From positions 1 to 35,951 of the forward strand of contig CAJTOO010000029.1 in the NCBI GenBank assembly GCA_910577735.1: 35,951 nt of DNA. Direction: 5' to 3'. The notes below the pieces were generated by a model. It was not told where the DNA came from, did not search any database, and worked only from the letters and a program-made list of their open reading frames with translations. The DNA comes from an uncultured Lachnospiraceae bacterium. GTDB lineage: Bacteria > Bacillota > Clostridia > Lachnospirales > Lachnospiraceae. The position numbers and the translations under genes were made by a program. Shown in pieces: positions 24,518-32,357 of the stretch. The stretch's first letter is position 1, and every line of letters starts with the position of its first letter.

Positions 24518-24545
24518 TGTAAAATGGATGTAAAATTTATGTAAA
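24518..24545 (-). promoter_or_regulatory. Pho box of three TTTACA repeats
   Basis: On the minus strand TTTACA occurs three times, starting at 24545, 24534 and 24523, exactly 11 bp apart. This is the arrangement TTTACA-N5-TTTACA-N5-TTTACA known for PhoP/PhoB binding sites. It lies about 145 bp before the Na+/Pi symporter gene, pointing toward it. Activation by the PhoP encoded downstream is a strong inference. Confidence 0.85.
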
Positions 24546-24583
24546 ATGGAGTCTTGTTATTTCCATCTTCCTATGTTAATTTA

Positions 24584-24612
24584 TTAACAGTTCTATATAG
24601 AACTGTTCTAAT
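24584..24612 (+). promoter_or_regulatory. MarR promoter with operator in the spacer
   Basis: TTAACA (24584-24589), a 17-bp spacer and TCTAAT (24607-24612) read toward the MarR gene. The palindrome CAGTTCTATATAGAACTG (24588-24605) fills the spacer, and a third half-site gives TAGAAC-T-GTTCTA (24598-24610). A further palindrome, GTTAAT-TT-ATTAAC (24575-24588), overlaps the -35. A repressor bound here would block RNA polymerase, as expected for MarR autoregulation. About 125 bases of untranslated leader without a clear structure follow. Confidence 0.75.
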
Positions 24613-24736
24613 ATGACTAATTCACAGACTGGAAATACGAATAATACGCAAATCCAAATCATAGCATCACATCAGATTCCAGACACAAACAGATACCACT
24701 TTTGTGTCGCATAAAACAATAAAGATGGAGATTTAC

Positions 24737-25198
24737 ATGGAAACAAAAGGCGGATTCTACATATCACAGATCAAACAGCTGCAAGACCGGATTTTCGAGC
24801 GCTTACTTGCAGAAAACGGCATTGAGATAAGCGGCGGTCAGGGGCGGATTCTCTTCGTCCTATGGAAAAACGATTACCTGACCATCAACGAAATCAGCGT
24901 CCGGACATCACTTGCCAAGAATACCGTCTCCGTGGTGGTGGACGGCATGGTAAACAAAGGCATTCTCCTTCGCGAAACCAATCCCCAGAACCGCCGCCAG
25001 TCCATCGTCTCTCTCACGGACTATGCCCGTTCCCTGCAGTCCAGATATGAGACCGTTTCCCAACAGATGAATACCCTGTTCTACCAAGGCTTTTCCCCGG
25101 AAGAACAGGACATCTTTGAACGCCTTCTGGCGCGGATTCTGGAAACCCTTACCAGAGAAGAACAAACTTATAAAAACACAAAGGAGGATTTATCATGA
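24737..25198 (+). CDS. MarR family transcriptional regulator
   Basis: This 153-residue winged-helix regulator has the recognition region LTINEISVRTSLAKNTVSVV (about residues 47-66) and the wing GILLRETNPQNRRQSIVSLT (about 74-93), framed by dimerisation helices. It would bind palindromes as a dimer and release DNA when a ligand or oxidant is present. The ATG at 24737 follows GATGGAGA; a GTG eleven codons upstream has no binding site. It is coupled (ATGA overlap) to the flavin-type oxidase gene and probably represses this two-gene operon through the palindromes in its own promoter. Confidence 0.85.
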   Translation: METKGGFYISQIKQLQDRIFERLLAENGIEISGGQGRILFVLWKNDYLTINEISVRTSLAKNTVSVVVDGMVNKGILLRETNPQNRRQSIVSLTDYARSLQSRYETVSQQMNTLFYQGFSPEEQDIFERLLARILETLTREEQTYKNTKEDLS

Positions 25199-25623
25199 AG
25201 ACCAGAGAACAACTTTTCAGCTTTATCCGGAAACAAAAGGTATCCTTTATCGCCTCAGTCGATGAGGAGGGCTACCCTAATATGAAGGCCATGTTCATGC
25301 CCGGCAAGATCGAGGATGACAGCTTCTACTATTCCACCAACACTTCCTCCCTGCGCGCCACACAGTTCCTGGACAATCCCAAAGCCAGCATTTACTTTTA
25401 TAATAAGGGACGCTTTAAATATGAGGCCGTCATGCTGACCGGCACCATGGAAGTATTGCAGGATCCCCAGATCAAAGAGGAACTATGGCATCCCCAGGAT
25501 GTGATATATTATAAGCAGGGCGTCACCGATCCAGATTATTGTGTCCTGAAATTCACCGCTGTAAGAGGCCGGCATTACTGTGCCCTGAAAACAGAGAATT
25601 TCCGGATGGAGGATTTGACCTGA
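25195..25623 (+). CDS. Pyridoxamine 5'-phosphate oxidase-family (flavin-binding) protein
   Basis: This 142-residue protein has the split-barrel fold pattern of the family: KVSFIASVDEEGYPNMKAMF at residues 15-34, a strand DSFYYSTNTSS, RATQFLDNPKASIYFY, and the strand EAVMLTGTMEVLQD. Such proteins bind FMN or a similar cofactor. This one lacks the extensions of true PdxH, so a general flavin reductase or stress role is more likely than vitamin B6 synthesis. The start overlaps the MarR stop and follows AAAGGAGG. Control by that MarR protein is likely. Confidence 0.8.
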   Translation: MKTREQLFSFIRKQKVSFIASVDEEGYPNMKAMFMPGKIEDDSFYYSTNTSSLRATQFLDNPKASIYFYNKGRFKYEAVMLTGTMEVLQDPQIKEELWHPQDVIYYKQGVTDPDYCVLKFTAVRGRHYCALKTENFRMEDLT

Positions 25624-25682
25624 GTCCTTATTCGGAATACGGCTCCACCGCCGGTGCCGCTTTCCCTGCATCGCCAGGTTTT

Positions 25683-26441
25683 CTAGCCAAATTTACCGGT
25701 AATATATTCCAATGTTTTCCTGTCTGCAGGCTGTGCAAACAGCCGGTCTGTGGACGCAAATTCCACCACCTCCCCCATCAGGAAAAATGCTGTCTCATCC
25801 GACACCCTGGCGGCCTGCTGCATGTTATGTGTCACAATGACAATAGTGTATTTACGCTTCAACTGACCGATCAGCTCTTCCACTTTCAAAGTAGAGACCG
25901 GATCTAATGCCGAGGTGGGTTCATCCATCAAGAGTACTTCCGGCCCCACCGCCAGAGCGCGGGCAATGCAGAGACGTTGTTTTTGCCCGCCGGAAAGGCC
26001 CAGGGCCGGTTTGTGCAACCGGTCTCCGGTTTCCTCCCAGATGGCCGCCTGCCGCAGACTCCTCTCCACGATTTCATCCAGTCTCTCTTTTCCCTTTATC
26101 CCATGTATCCTGGGTCCATATGCGATGTTATCATAGATACTCATGGGAAAAGGATTGGGCTGTTGAAAAACCATGCCCACCTGTTTTCTGAGTGCCATCA
26201 CGTCCACCCCCGGATGGTAAATATCCGCTCCGTCCAGATAAACCTTTCCGGTAATCCTGACACCGTCTGTCAGATCATTCATACGGTTTAAGGTCTTTAA
26301 AAAGGTGGACTTTCCGCATCCGGAAGGTCCTATCAGCGCAGTCACCGCATGGGAACGGATACTGAGCGTGATATCCTTCAGGGCATGGTTTGCGCCATAG
26401 TATAAATTCAGTTTATCTGTTCTTATTTTAATCTGCGGCAT
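25683..26441 (-). CDS. pstB: Phosphate ABC transporter ATP-binding protein PstB
   Basis: This 252-residue ATPase drives high-affinity phosphate uptake. It has Walker A GPSGCGKST (38-46), the Q-loop region VFQQPNPFPMSIYDNI typical of PstB, the signature LSGGQKQRLCIARAL, Walker B VLLMDEPTSALDP and the switch His in VTHNMQQA. It follows pstA by 19 bp and is the last gene of pstSCAB. In most Firmicutes phoU follows pstB; here a convergent oxidase gene follows instead. Confidence 0.95.
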   Translation of the reverse strand: MPQIKIRTDKLNLYYGANHALKDITLSIRSHAVTALIGPSGCGKSTFLKTLNRMNDLTDGVRITGKVYLDGADIYHPGVDVMALRKQVGMVFQQPNPFPMSIYDNIAYGPRIHGIKGKERLDEIVERSLRQAAIWEETGDRLHKPALGLSGGQKQRLCIARALAVGPEVLLMDEPTSALDPVSTLKVEELIGQLKRKYTIVIVTHNMQQAARVSDETAFFLMGEVVEFASTDRLFAQPADRKTLEYITGKFG

Positions 26442-26460
26442 ACAGTTTCACCCTTATACA

Positions 26461-27309
26461 TCATCTCTGGCTTTCTGTGGTATATTTTGCAAAAAACTTC
26501 ATGATTAAATTCATGCAAAACAAAATACAAAGAAGCACCACTGCAATGCCAAAGCCCACATCATACTGCGCTTTTGACATGCTCAGATACAGCTGTATGG
26601 TGAGCGTGCCGCCGGACTCTGCCACCTTATGAAACCACCCGCCCGCAGACTTTGGCAAAAGATAACCGCTGCCTGCTGTAAAAAGCAGCGCCGCAGACTC
26701 CCCCATGATACGTCCCACCGCCAGAAGCACTCCCGTAACAATCCCCGGCATGGCAGAGGGTAAGAGAATCGTCCGGATCATATACCACTTCCCGGCTCCC
26801 ATACTAAGTGCGCCGCTCTTGTAACTTTCCGGCACTGCAAGAAGCGCCTCCTGCGTATTTCTCGTAATCAATGGCAGCACCATCAAAGAAAGCGTAAGCG
26901 CCCCTGTCAAAATGGAATATCCAAGCCCCAGCGTGATGCCAAAAAACATCATACCAAAGAGTCCGAAGAGGATGGAAGGTATCCCGGCTAATGTCTGTGT
27001 GGTAAATGTGATCAAACGGACCATCTTCCCCGGGCGGGCATACTCGTTTAAATAAATGGCTGAACCAATGCCAATCGGCACTGCGATAACAAGCGTCAGT
27101 ACCACTATGTAAATGGTGTTCACCATATTGCCGGCAATACCCACAGTCCCCTGTAAAACACTGGTCACCGTGGTGAGAAACTGTAGATCCACATAGGGAA
27201 ACCCTTTTACAAACACATACACCAGGATCCCAAGTAAAAGAAATTCTGCCCCAAAAGCCGCCAGATAAATCAGGCACAGAAGCACATCATCCTTCAGCTT
27301 TCTCATCAT
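26461..27309 (-). CDS. pstA: Phosphate ABC transporter permease PstA
   Basis: This 282-residue permease has six membrane helices and the ABC-coupling loop region ESYKSGALSMGAGKWYMIRT. Other PstA hallmarks are IYLNEYARPGK, TLAGIPSILFGLFG and GRIMGESAALLFTAG. It forms the membrane channel with PstC. The start overlaps the pstC stop (GGATGATGA), so translation is coupled. Two ATG codons occur in a row; the first is used here. Confidence 0.93.
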   Translation of the reverse strand: MMRKLKDDVLLCLIYLAAFGAEFLLLGILVYVFVKGFPYVDLQFLTTVTSVLQGTVGIAGNMVNTIYIVVLTLVIAVPIGIGSAIYLNEYARPGKMVRLITFTTQTLAGIPSILFGLFGMMFFGITLGLGYSILTGALTLSLMVLPLITRNTQEALLAVPESYKSGALSMGAGKWYMIRTILLPSAMPGIVTGVLLAVGRIMGESAALLFTAGSGYLLPKSAGGWFHKVAESGGTLTIQLYLSMSKAQYDVGFGIAVVLLCILFCMNLIMKFFAKYTTESQR

Positions 27310-28256
27310 CCCCGCTTTTCCCCCTTTAATATGCTGCTTAAAATCCCGTTGATGATCATGATGAACACAAACAGCACCAGACCAATCGTAAACAGAACCT
27401 GCCTGTGCAGACCGCCCGCATACCCCATCTCGCTGACAATGGCCGTGGTGAGAAACCGTACCGAGTGAAATGGAAGGGGCAGATTCACAGAATTGCCGGA
27501 CACCAGGCTGATTGCCATGGCCTCACCAACCGCCCTGCCAACCCCCAATACCACAGCCGCAAGAATCCCGGATCTGGCCGCCGGTATGGTCACCTGGAAG
27601 ATGGTCTGAACCGGAGAAGCCCCCAGTGCCAGAGAAGAAGCTTTCAATTCCGGCGGCACTGCAAGGAGCGCCGCTTCACTGATGTTAATGACCGTGGGCA
27701 GTATCATTAACGCCAAGACAAATACCGCCGAGAGCAGATTCGCCCCGCCAGTAAACTGATGGGTCTGAGAATCTGCAAAAATCCTTTGTTCCAGACGATA
27801 CATGAGGGGATTTAAAATCATCATCCCCAGTACCCCGTAAATAACAGACGGAATGCCTGCAAGAAGTTCCACCGCCGGGCGCACCACAGCCGCCAGCCGC
27901 CTGGGCGCCACTTCCGCAAGAAACACCGCCGCAAGAATCCCCACAGGCACACCAAGAAGCACCGCCAGGAACGTGCCTATAATGGAGGTCAGAATCACAT
28001 AAAGAATCCCAAACGACGGTTCCGTCGCTGTTGGCTGCCATACCGTGGTGAACAATATCTCTTTCACCCCTGCCTGAAAAACAGCCGGTACACCATTGGC
28101 AATCATATAGAGCGTGATGGAGAAGACTGCCCCAACCGCGGTAAAAGCACACAGCGAAAATATCATCTCTGCGGCTTTTTCGATTGCCTGGGCGCAGCTT
28201 ACCTGACTGGACCTATAAAGGATAGAATCTATCTGTCTCATGTTTAAGCACACCAC
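27306..28256 (-). CDS. pstC: Phosphate ABC transporter permease PstC
   Basis: This 316-residue permease has six helices and the PstC features GVPVGILAAVFLAEVAPRR, ELLAGIPSVIYGVLGM and GVGRAVGEAMAISLVSGN. The loop PPELKASSLALGASPVQTI contacts PstB. It pairs with PstA to move phosphate delivered by PstS. The GTG at 28256 lies close to GGGGAG; an ATG five codons later has the site a little too far away, so the exact start is uncertain. It follows pstS by 9 bp. Confidence 0.93.
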   Translation of the reverse strand: MVCLNMRQIDSILYRSSQVSCAQAIEKAAEMIFSLCAFTAVGAVFSITLYMIANGVPAVFQAGVKEILFTTVWQPTATEPSFGILYVILTSIIGTFLAVLLGVPVGILAAVFLAEVAPRRLAAVVRPAVELLAGIPSVIYGVLGMMILNPLMYRLEQRIFADSQTHQFTGGANLLSAVFVLALMILPTVINISEAALLAVPPELKASSLALGASPVQTIFQVTIPAARSGILAAVVLGVGRAVGEAMAISLVSGNSVNLPLPFHSVRFLTTAIVSEMGYAGGLHRQVLFTIGLVLFVFIMIINGILSSILKGEKRG

Positions 28257-28265
28257 TCCCCTTCT

Positions 28266-29201
28266 CTATTCATCCGGTAAAATTCCCCCGGCCCTCCGAA
28301 GCAGCGATTTGCCCTCCTCGGCATCTAAATACAAGAAAAATTCCCGCACTGTCTCACACTGCTTCTCAAGCTCCCCCTTCGTCACCATCACATAAGGCCT
28401 GCTCAACCGATACAAGCCCTCCCTGATCGCTTCTTCTGTAGGCATAACTCCATCTATTGCTACCACCGATACCGTATCATCCAGTACCTCAAAGGATACA
28501 TACCCAATGGCGCCCGGTGTGGAGGATACTCTTGCCATCACTGCCCCTGTGGAATGCAGTTCATTGGCATAAGCACAGGTATCTTCCAGCCCTAAAAATG
28601 CCTCAAAAGTTTCTCTCGTACCGCTCCCCGCTTCCCGGCCCACCACCACAATCGCAGTATCCGTACCGCCTACTTGGCGCCAATTCCTGATATTCCCCTG
28701 ATAGATTTCCCCCAACTGCTCCTTCGTCAGTTCCCTCACAAAGTTATCTGCATCCGTAACCACCACTATCCCATCCAAAGCCACAACATGCTCCACCGCC
28801 CCAGCTGCCTTTTCTTCCGGGCGCAGCCGTCTGGAGGAATTACCAATATCCACACTGCCTGCCAGTACTGCCTCAATCCCGGCAGAGGAACCTGTAAACT
28901 CCGCTGTCACTATCACCTGCGGATACCGGTTCATAAACCCTTCCGCCAAAGCATTGACAAAAGTTTCCATGGATGTGGAACCAGCCATCGTGACCGTACC
29001 GCTTAGCGTAGTTTCCTGTACGGTCTCCATGGAGGTTCCCTGTATAGGGGCTCCCATACTTTGGCCAGCCAGAATCCCGATGACAAGTATCATGGCATAA
29101 AGGAGCCTATCTGACAGGGTCAGTTTCCTTTTTCTAACTATCTTATTTGCTCCTGCCTGCTCTCTCCGCATCTGATCTGCGCCTGCTTCTGTGTCAACCA
29201 T
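28266..29201 (-). CDS. pstS: Phosphate-binding protein PstS, membrane-anchored without lipobox
   Basis: This 311-residue phosphate receptor has the phosphate-contacting loops AGSTSME, FTGSSAGIEAV and GREAGSGTRETFEAF in PstS order. It delivers phosphate to PstCA. Unlike most Gram-positive PstS proteins it has no lipobox Cys. Instead it has a basic segment (KIVRKRKLTLSDR) and one hydrophobic helix (about residues 33-51), so it is probably held by an uncleaved or signal-peptidase I-type anchor. The ATG at 29201 has only a weak AAGAAGAG site, and the cytoplasmic head of about 30 residues may be shorter. It is the first gene of pstSCAB. Confidence 0.9.
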   Translation of the reverse strand: MVDTEAGADQMRREQAGANKIVRKRKLTLSDRLLYAMILVIGILAGQSMGAPIQGTSMETVQETTLSGTVTMAGSTSMETFVNALAEGFMNRYPQVIVTAEFTGSSAGIEAVLAGSVDIGNSSRRLRPEEKAAGAVEHVVALDGIVVVTDADNFVRELTKEQLGEIYQGNIRNWRQVGGTDTAIVVVGREAGSGTRETFEAFLGLEDTCAYANELHSTGAVMARVSSTPGAIGYVSFEVLDDTVSVVAIDGVMPTEEAIREGLYRLSRPYVMVTKGELEKQCETVREFFLYLDAEEGKSLLRRAGGILPDE

Positions 29202-29248
29202 CTCTTCTTTACAACTTATGCCCGCTTGCTGCAGTTCATATCTCAGAA

Positions 29249-29277
29249 TTGATTCAAATCCGCTTTTATCGTATAAT
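29249..29277 (+). promoter_or_regulatory. Promoter of the XRE-membrane regulator gene
   Basis: TTGATT (29249-29254), a 17-bp spacer and a perfect TATAAT (29272-29277) read toward the XRE gene. On the other strand this region must also hold the pst promoter; only a weak Pho-type pair (TTAACA-N5-TGTTGG, 29309-29293, minus) was seen there. Confidence 0.7.
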
Positions 29278-29354
29278 TTTCCTGAAACTCAACCAACAGT
29301 TCCTGTTAAAAATGCAGACCATCATGTACTATTCAGCTTAAGGAGGGAGCAACA

Positions 29355-30191
29355 ATGAATCAAACAGAAATCGGAACCTTTATTGCCAAATGCCGTAAAG
29401 AGCAGAAACTGACACAGGCGCAGCTGGCAGAAAAACTGAATATTACAGACAGAGCCGTATCCAAATGGGAAACCGGAAAAAGTATGCCCGATTCCTCTAT
29501 CATGCTGGAGTTGTGCGCCATACTTGGCATCACCGTAAACGAATTGTTGAGTGGAGAGAAAATTGAGATGGCATATCATGAAAGTTATGAAAAAAAAGCA
29601 GAGGAAAATTTAGTAGACCTGAAAAGAAAAGATGAAAACAGTGTATCCAAAAACAGGATCGTCGCAATCCTTTATTCTACGGCACTTTTTATTGCTATTG
29701 CAGTGTGCCTTATATGTGACCTTGCAATTTCCGGTGTCCTGACCTGGTCACTGATCCCGCTCAGCTCTATCGCTTTTGCATGGGTAGTTACTTTACCCGG
29801 TATTATTCTTGGGAAAAAAGGCATGGTCATGAGCCTCACTTCCCTGAGCGTTTTCGTCATCCCCTATTTATACCTATTGAGCCTGCTGGTAAAAACACAC
29901 ACCGTATTTACCATCGGTACTGCAACCGCCATACCCGGACTTATATTCTTATGGCTGGTATTCTTGATTTTTAATCATGTTGGAAAAGCGAGAAAGTCCA
30001 TGGCCTGCTGCCTGTCCTTTCTCGCTGCCGTACCAATTGTGTTCATCATCAATCTCATCTTGTCCAACATGATAGGCGAACCAATTCTGGATGCCTGGGA
30101 TGTGCTGACTGTTTTCCTGTTGCTGTTGTCAGCATTTATCTCCTTCGCCGCTGATCATCATCCAAAGAAGACGGGAAAGTCCGACAATTAA
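29355..30191 (+). CDS. XRE-family HTH regulator with C-terminal membrane domain
   Basis: This 278-residue protein has an N-terminal Cro/C1-type HTH (residues 5-60: IAKCRKEQKLTQAQLAEKLN and RAVSKWETGKSMPD). A charged linker follows, then about six membrane helices (from about 103 to 270) and a basic tail. A membrane-tethered HTH protein could pass a membrane signal to DNA; its target is unknown. The start follows AAGGAGGGAG. It is divergent from pstS and convergent with the next gene, so it is probably monocistronic. The class is common in Lachnospiraceae and of undefined function. Confidence 0.82.
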   Translation: MNQTEIGTFIAKCRKEQKLTQAQLAEKLNITDRAVSKWETGKSMPDSSIMLELCAILGITVNELLSGEKIEMAYHESYEKKAEENLVDLKRKDENSVSKNRIVAILYSTALFIAIAVCLICDLAISGVLTWSLIPLSSIAFAWVVTLPGIILGKKGMVMSLTSLSVFVIPYLYLLSLLVKTHTVFTIGTATAIPGLIFLWLVFLIFNHVGKARKSMACCLSFLAAVPIVFIINLILSNMIGEPILDAWDVLTVFLLLLSAFISFAADHHPKKTGKSDN

Positions 30192-30200
30192 TCGTATCTC

Positions 30201-30629
30201 TTATGGCGCCGGGTACTCCATCCAGTCTGTCTGCCTGATACAATACATAAGACCATTCCCGATCACCCCTGGTGGCGACAGTCTGTTAGAATCTGCACCC
30301 GGCAGACAATAAAAGAGCTGCACCGCCATGCCAATTGCCGCAAGCAAAAAGAGCAAGGCTTTTACATAGTGACCTGCCTTCTCCCTCCATTGGATACTCC
30401 TGGCAAGCCAAATCAAGAAAAGAATACCTAAAAATAAAACCGGCATTTCCAAAAGAAGCGAAACAATAAAGTCCCCCTTCTTCGTGTATTCCATCGAGAT
30501 GCCGCCAAAGCCATTAAACCCGGCCCACAAAACCGCTCCAATCCCACACATCCATATAAATATTACATTCACCAGCCCGGCAAATGCCGCACAACTTAAC
30601 AACATCCGAGTTTCTTTCTGTTCTTTCAA
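30201..30629 (-). CDS. Small membrane protein of unknown function
   Basis: This 142-residue protein has three hydrophobic segments (about residues 10-40, 54-76 and 87-108) and a polar C-terminal tail. It has no recognised motif. It follows the tyrosine phosphatase gene by 13 bp on the same strand and is probably co-transcribed with it. The start lies near the weak site AAGGTC, so it is less certain than the frame. It is convergent with the XRE gene at a 9-bp gap and no hairpin was seen. Confidence 0.6.
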   Translation of the reverse strand: MKEQKETRMLLSCAAFAGLVNVIFIWMCGIGAVLWAGFNGFGGISMEYTKKGDFIVSLLLEMPVLFLGILFLIWLARSIQWREKAGHYVKALLFLLAAIGMAVQLFYCLPGADSNRLSPPGVIGNGLMYCIRQTDWMEYPAP

Positions 30630-30642
30630 TAGTTGACCTTCC

Positions 30643-31104
30643 CTATAGAATATCAGATTTCAAAGTTTCCAAAAGTGCCTGACACCCTTCCGTCACGTCC
30701 TCATACGTGATATCAAAATTGCCCGTATACCAGGGATCTGCAATCGCCCTGCTGCTTCCTGAGAACTCCAAAAGGCGATAAATCTTATGTTCCGGGTCTC
30801 CCCCCGCAATCCGTTCCATATTTCGGATATTGGAATCATCCATGCCAATCAGATAATCGTATTCTCTGTAATCCTGCCTGGTCATCTGACGCGCTCTGTG
30901 AGGAATCAACGGTATTCCTACCTGACGCAGTTTATTGACTGTGCCATAGTGCGGCGGGTTGCCGATCTCCTCTCTGCTGGTAGCAGCGGAATCGATGTGG
31001 AAGTGTTCTGAGAGACCCTGACTCGCCGCCATATGGGCGAAGACGCTTTGGGCCATTGTGCTTCTGCAGATGTTGCCGTGGCACACGAAAAGTATCGAAA
31101 TCAT
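30643..31104 (-). CDS. Low-molecular-weight protein tyrosine phosphatase
   Basis: This 153-residue cytosolic phosphatase has the P-loop VCHGNICRS (Cys8 nucleophile, Arg14) and the catalytic Asp in DPWYTGNFD near residue 121. The DYLIGMDDSNIRNM segment is typical of the family. It would hydrolyse phosphotyrosine, often acting on bacterial tyrosine kinases or stress proteins. The ATG at 31104 follows AGGAAGGAG; the frame stays open 72 codons further upstream but those codons cover a repeat-rich region and are not thought to be translated. Confidence 0.92.
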   Translation of the reverse strand: MISILFVCHGNICRSTMAQSVFAHMAASQGLSEHFHIDSAATSREEIGNPPHYGTVNKLRQVGIPLIPHRARQMTRQDYREYDYLIGMDDSNIRNMERIAGGDPEHKIYRLLEFSGSSRAIADPWYTGNFDITYEDVTEGCQALLETLKSDIL

Positions 31105-31123
31105 GTCTATTCTCCTTCCTAAA

Positions 31124-31281
31124 ATGCCCCGATTTGCCGTGTTTTGGCACGATTTGCGGAGTTTGCTTTTTCCGTGGAGATTGTTAAAAATGTAACGGAA
31201 ATGGCAAATCGGGGCAAAACGGGGCATATTGATTCCGTCAATCGTAGTAAAAACGTAGTAGGAATTGGGGGTGTTTACTAC
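31124..31281. repeat. Repeat-rich junction, candidate attachment region
   Basis: CGATTTGC occurs at 31130 and 31150 (20 bp apart) and inverted at 31204-31211. The larger arms GCCCCGATTTGCC (31126-31138) and GGCAAATCGGGGC (31203-31215) face each other around a 7-bp pair TTTCCGT / ACGGAAA (31169-31175, 31195-31201). CGTAGTA is repeated at 31243 and 31254, with an inverted TACTAC at 31276-31281. Such clusters are typical of recombinase or repressor sites. The region lies between the phosphatase promoter side and the AT-rich cargo genes, where the element should end. Confidence 0.5.
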
Positions 31282-31297
31282 TGTGGGGTTCCATCTT

Positions 31298-32251
31298 TTA
31301 AACAACCGAAAAATAATCATCCATGCTAATCTTATTTGAGCTTGGCTTAATGTTCGGCTTGCCGCTTTCTGAAATTAAACTTGGCAACAATCTAATCTGC
31401 GAGTGAATTTCGTTATAAACTTCCTCAAACAAATCAACAAGAGCATCAAAATAGTCACAGCATTCTTGATAAACTTCTTGAATCCTTAATCTCTGATTTC
31501 CGTCAATACAATCTTCATATCGAAAAACTTCTCCTTGATCATATTCATAATCTATAGACCAATCATCCGCGTAATTATATTTTATTTTCCCTACCTCAAC
31601 ATCAGGATTACTCTTTTCTACAATTCGCTGTTCAAATCGAATCCCTATTCCTGCCGTTCGCAAGTTCGTTTTTTTCCCATTCAAGTCTAAGTAAAAATCA
31701 TATGGTTCATATAACTCAGCAAAACTTAATGCATGATTGTGCTTTAATGTATTACATAAAGAACGTACTGTAAAAGGCTTGCCGTTTCCTTCAACATAAT
31801 CAGTAAAGAAATTGTTTATCTTTTGTTCCAATGGATTAGATACAGACTGTAAATATGCCCTAACTTTTTTTATTTCACAATCTTTTTCAGCCAAGAATAC
31901 CCATTCCTGTGTATTTCTGATTATCTCATTCCTATTTTTTAGCTGTCTTGTTTGCAATGATGCTCCTCTATTAAATTCAGCCCATATTCTATAATAGAAC
32001 CAAGGAACCTGGAGCAGTAAATCAAATGAATTATTTAAATCTTCAATTGCATGACGCAGATGAATTGTCTTAGCAAAATTTTTCCCTAAATCTTCACTTG
32101 GCATGTCCTCAATATACGATAAAGAAAAATGAGCCATGCCCATTGTATCCCTTACATCATTAAATTTTTTAATTGCAATTCTCCCATCATTTCCCGGAAT
32201 ATCCATATAATATTCTGGAGAATATAAATTGTCAAATCTCAAATTCTTCAT
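31298..32251 (-). CDS. Hypothetical protein, possibly HEPN-like
   Basis: This 317-residue soluble protein is AT-rich in codon use, unlike the chromosome. It is largely helical, with a segment RSLCNTLKHNHALSF (near residue 169) that recalls the R-x(4-7)-H region of HEPN-type ribonucleases, and a C-terminal helix with many Glu. The match to the HEPN motif is loose (seven residues between R and the first H). No signal or membrane segment is present. It follows the other AT-rich gene by about 106 bp on the same strand. It is not recognised as any named family; a partnership with its neighbour is inferred from position only. Confidence 0.55.
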   Translation of the reverse strand: MKNLRFDNLYSPEYYMDIPGNDGRIAIKKFNDVRDTMGMAHFSLSYIEDMPSEDLGKNFAKTIHLRHAIEDLNNSFDLLLQVPWFYYRIWAEFNRGASLQTRQLKNRNEIIRNTQEWVFLAEKDCEIKKVRAYLQSVSNPLEQKINNFFTDYVEGNGKPFTVRSLCNTLKHNHALSFAELYEPYDFYLDLNGKKTNLRTAGIGIRFEQRIVEKSNPDVEVGKIKYNYADDWSIDYEYDQGEVFRYEDCIDGNQRLRIQEVYQECCDYFDALVDLFEEVYNEIHSQIRLLPSLISESGKPNIKPSSNKISMDDYFSVV

Positions 32252-32357
32252 ACCTTACATTTCCCCTTTTTGCGTTGATTAAAATATTCTTTTAAATTAT
32301 CTTTTCCCATAGGAATTGTTAAATTGTACTTTATAATATGTATATAGCAAAAATATA

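Noticed and set aside
31105..31320. 72-codon N-terminal extension of the tyrosine phosphatase
   Set aside because: The P-loop normally lies within the first 15 residues, the ATG at 31104 has a strong ribosome binding site, and the extension covers a repeat cluster.
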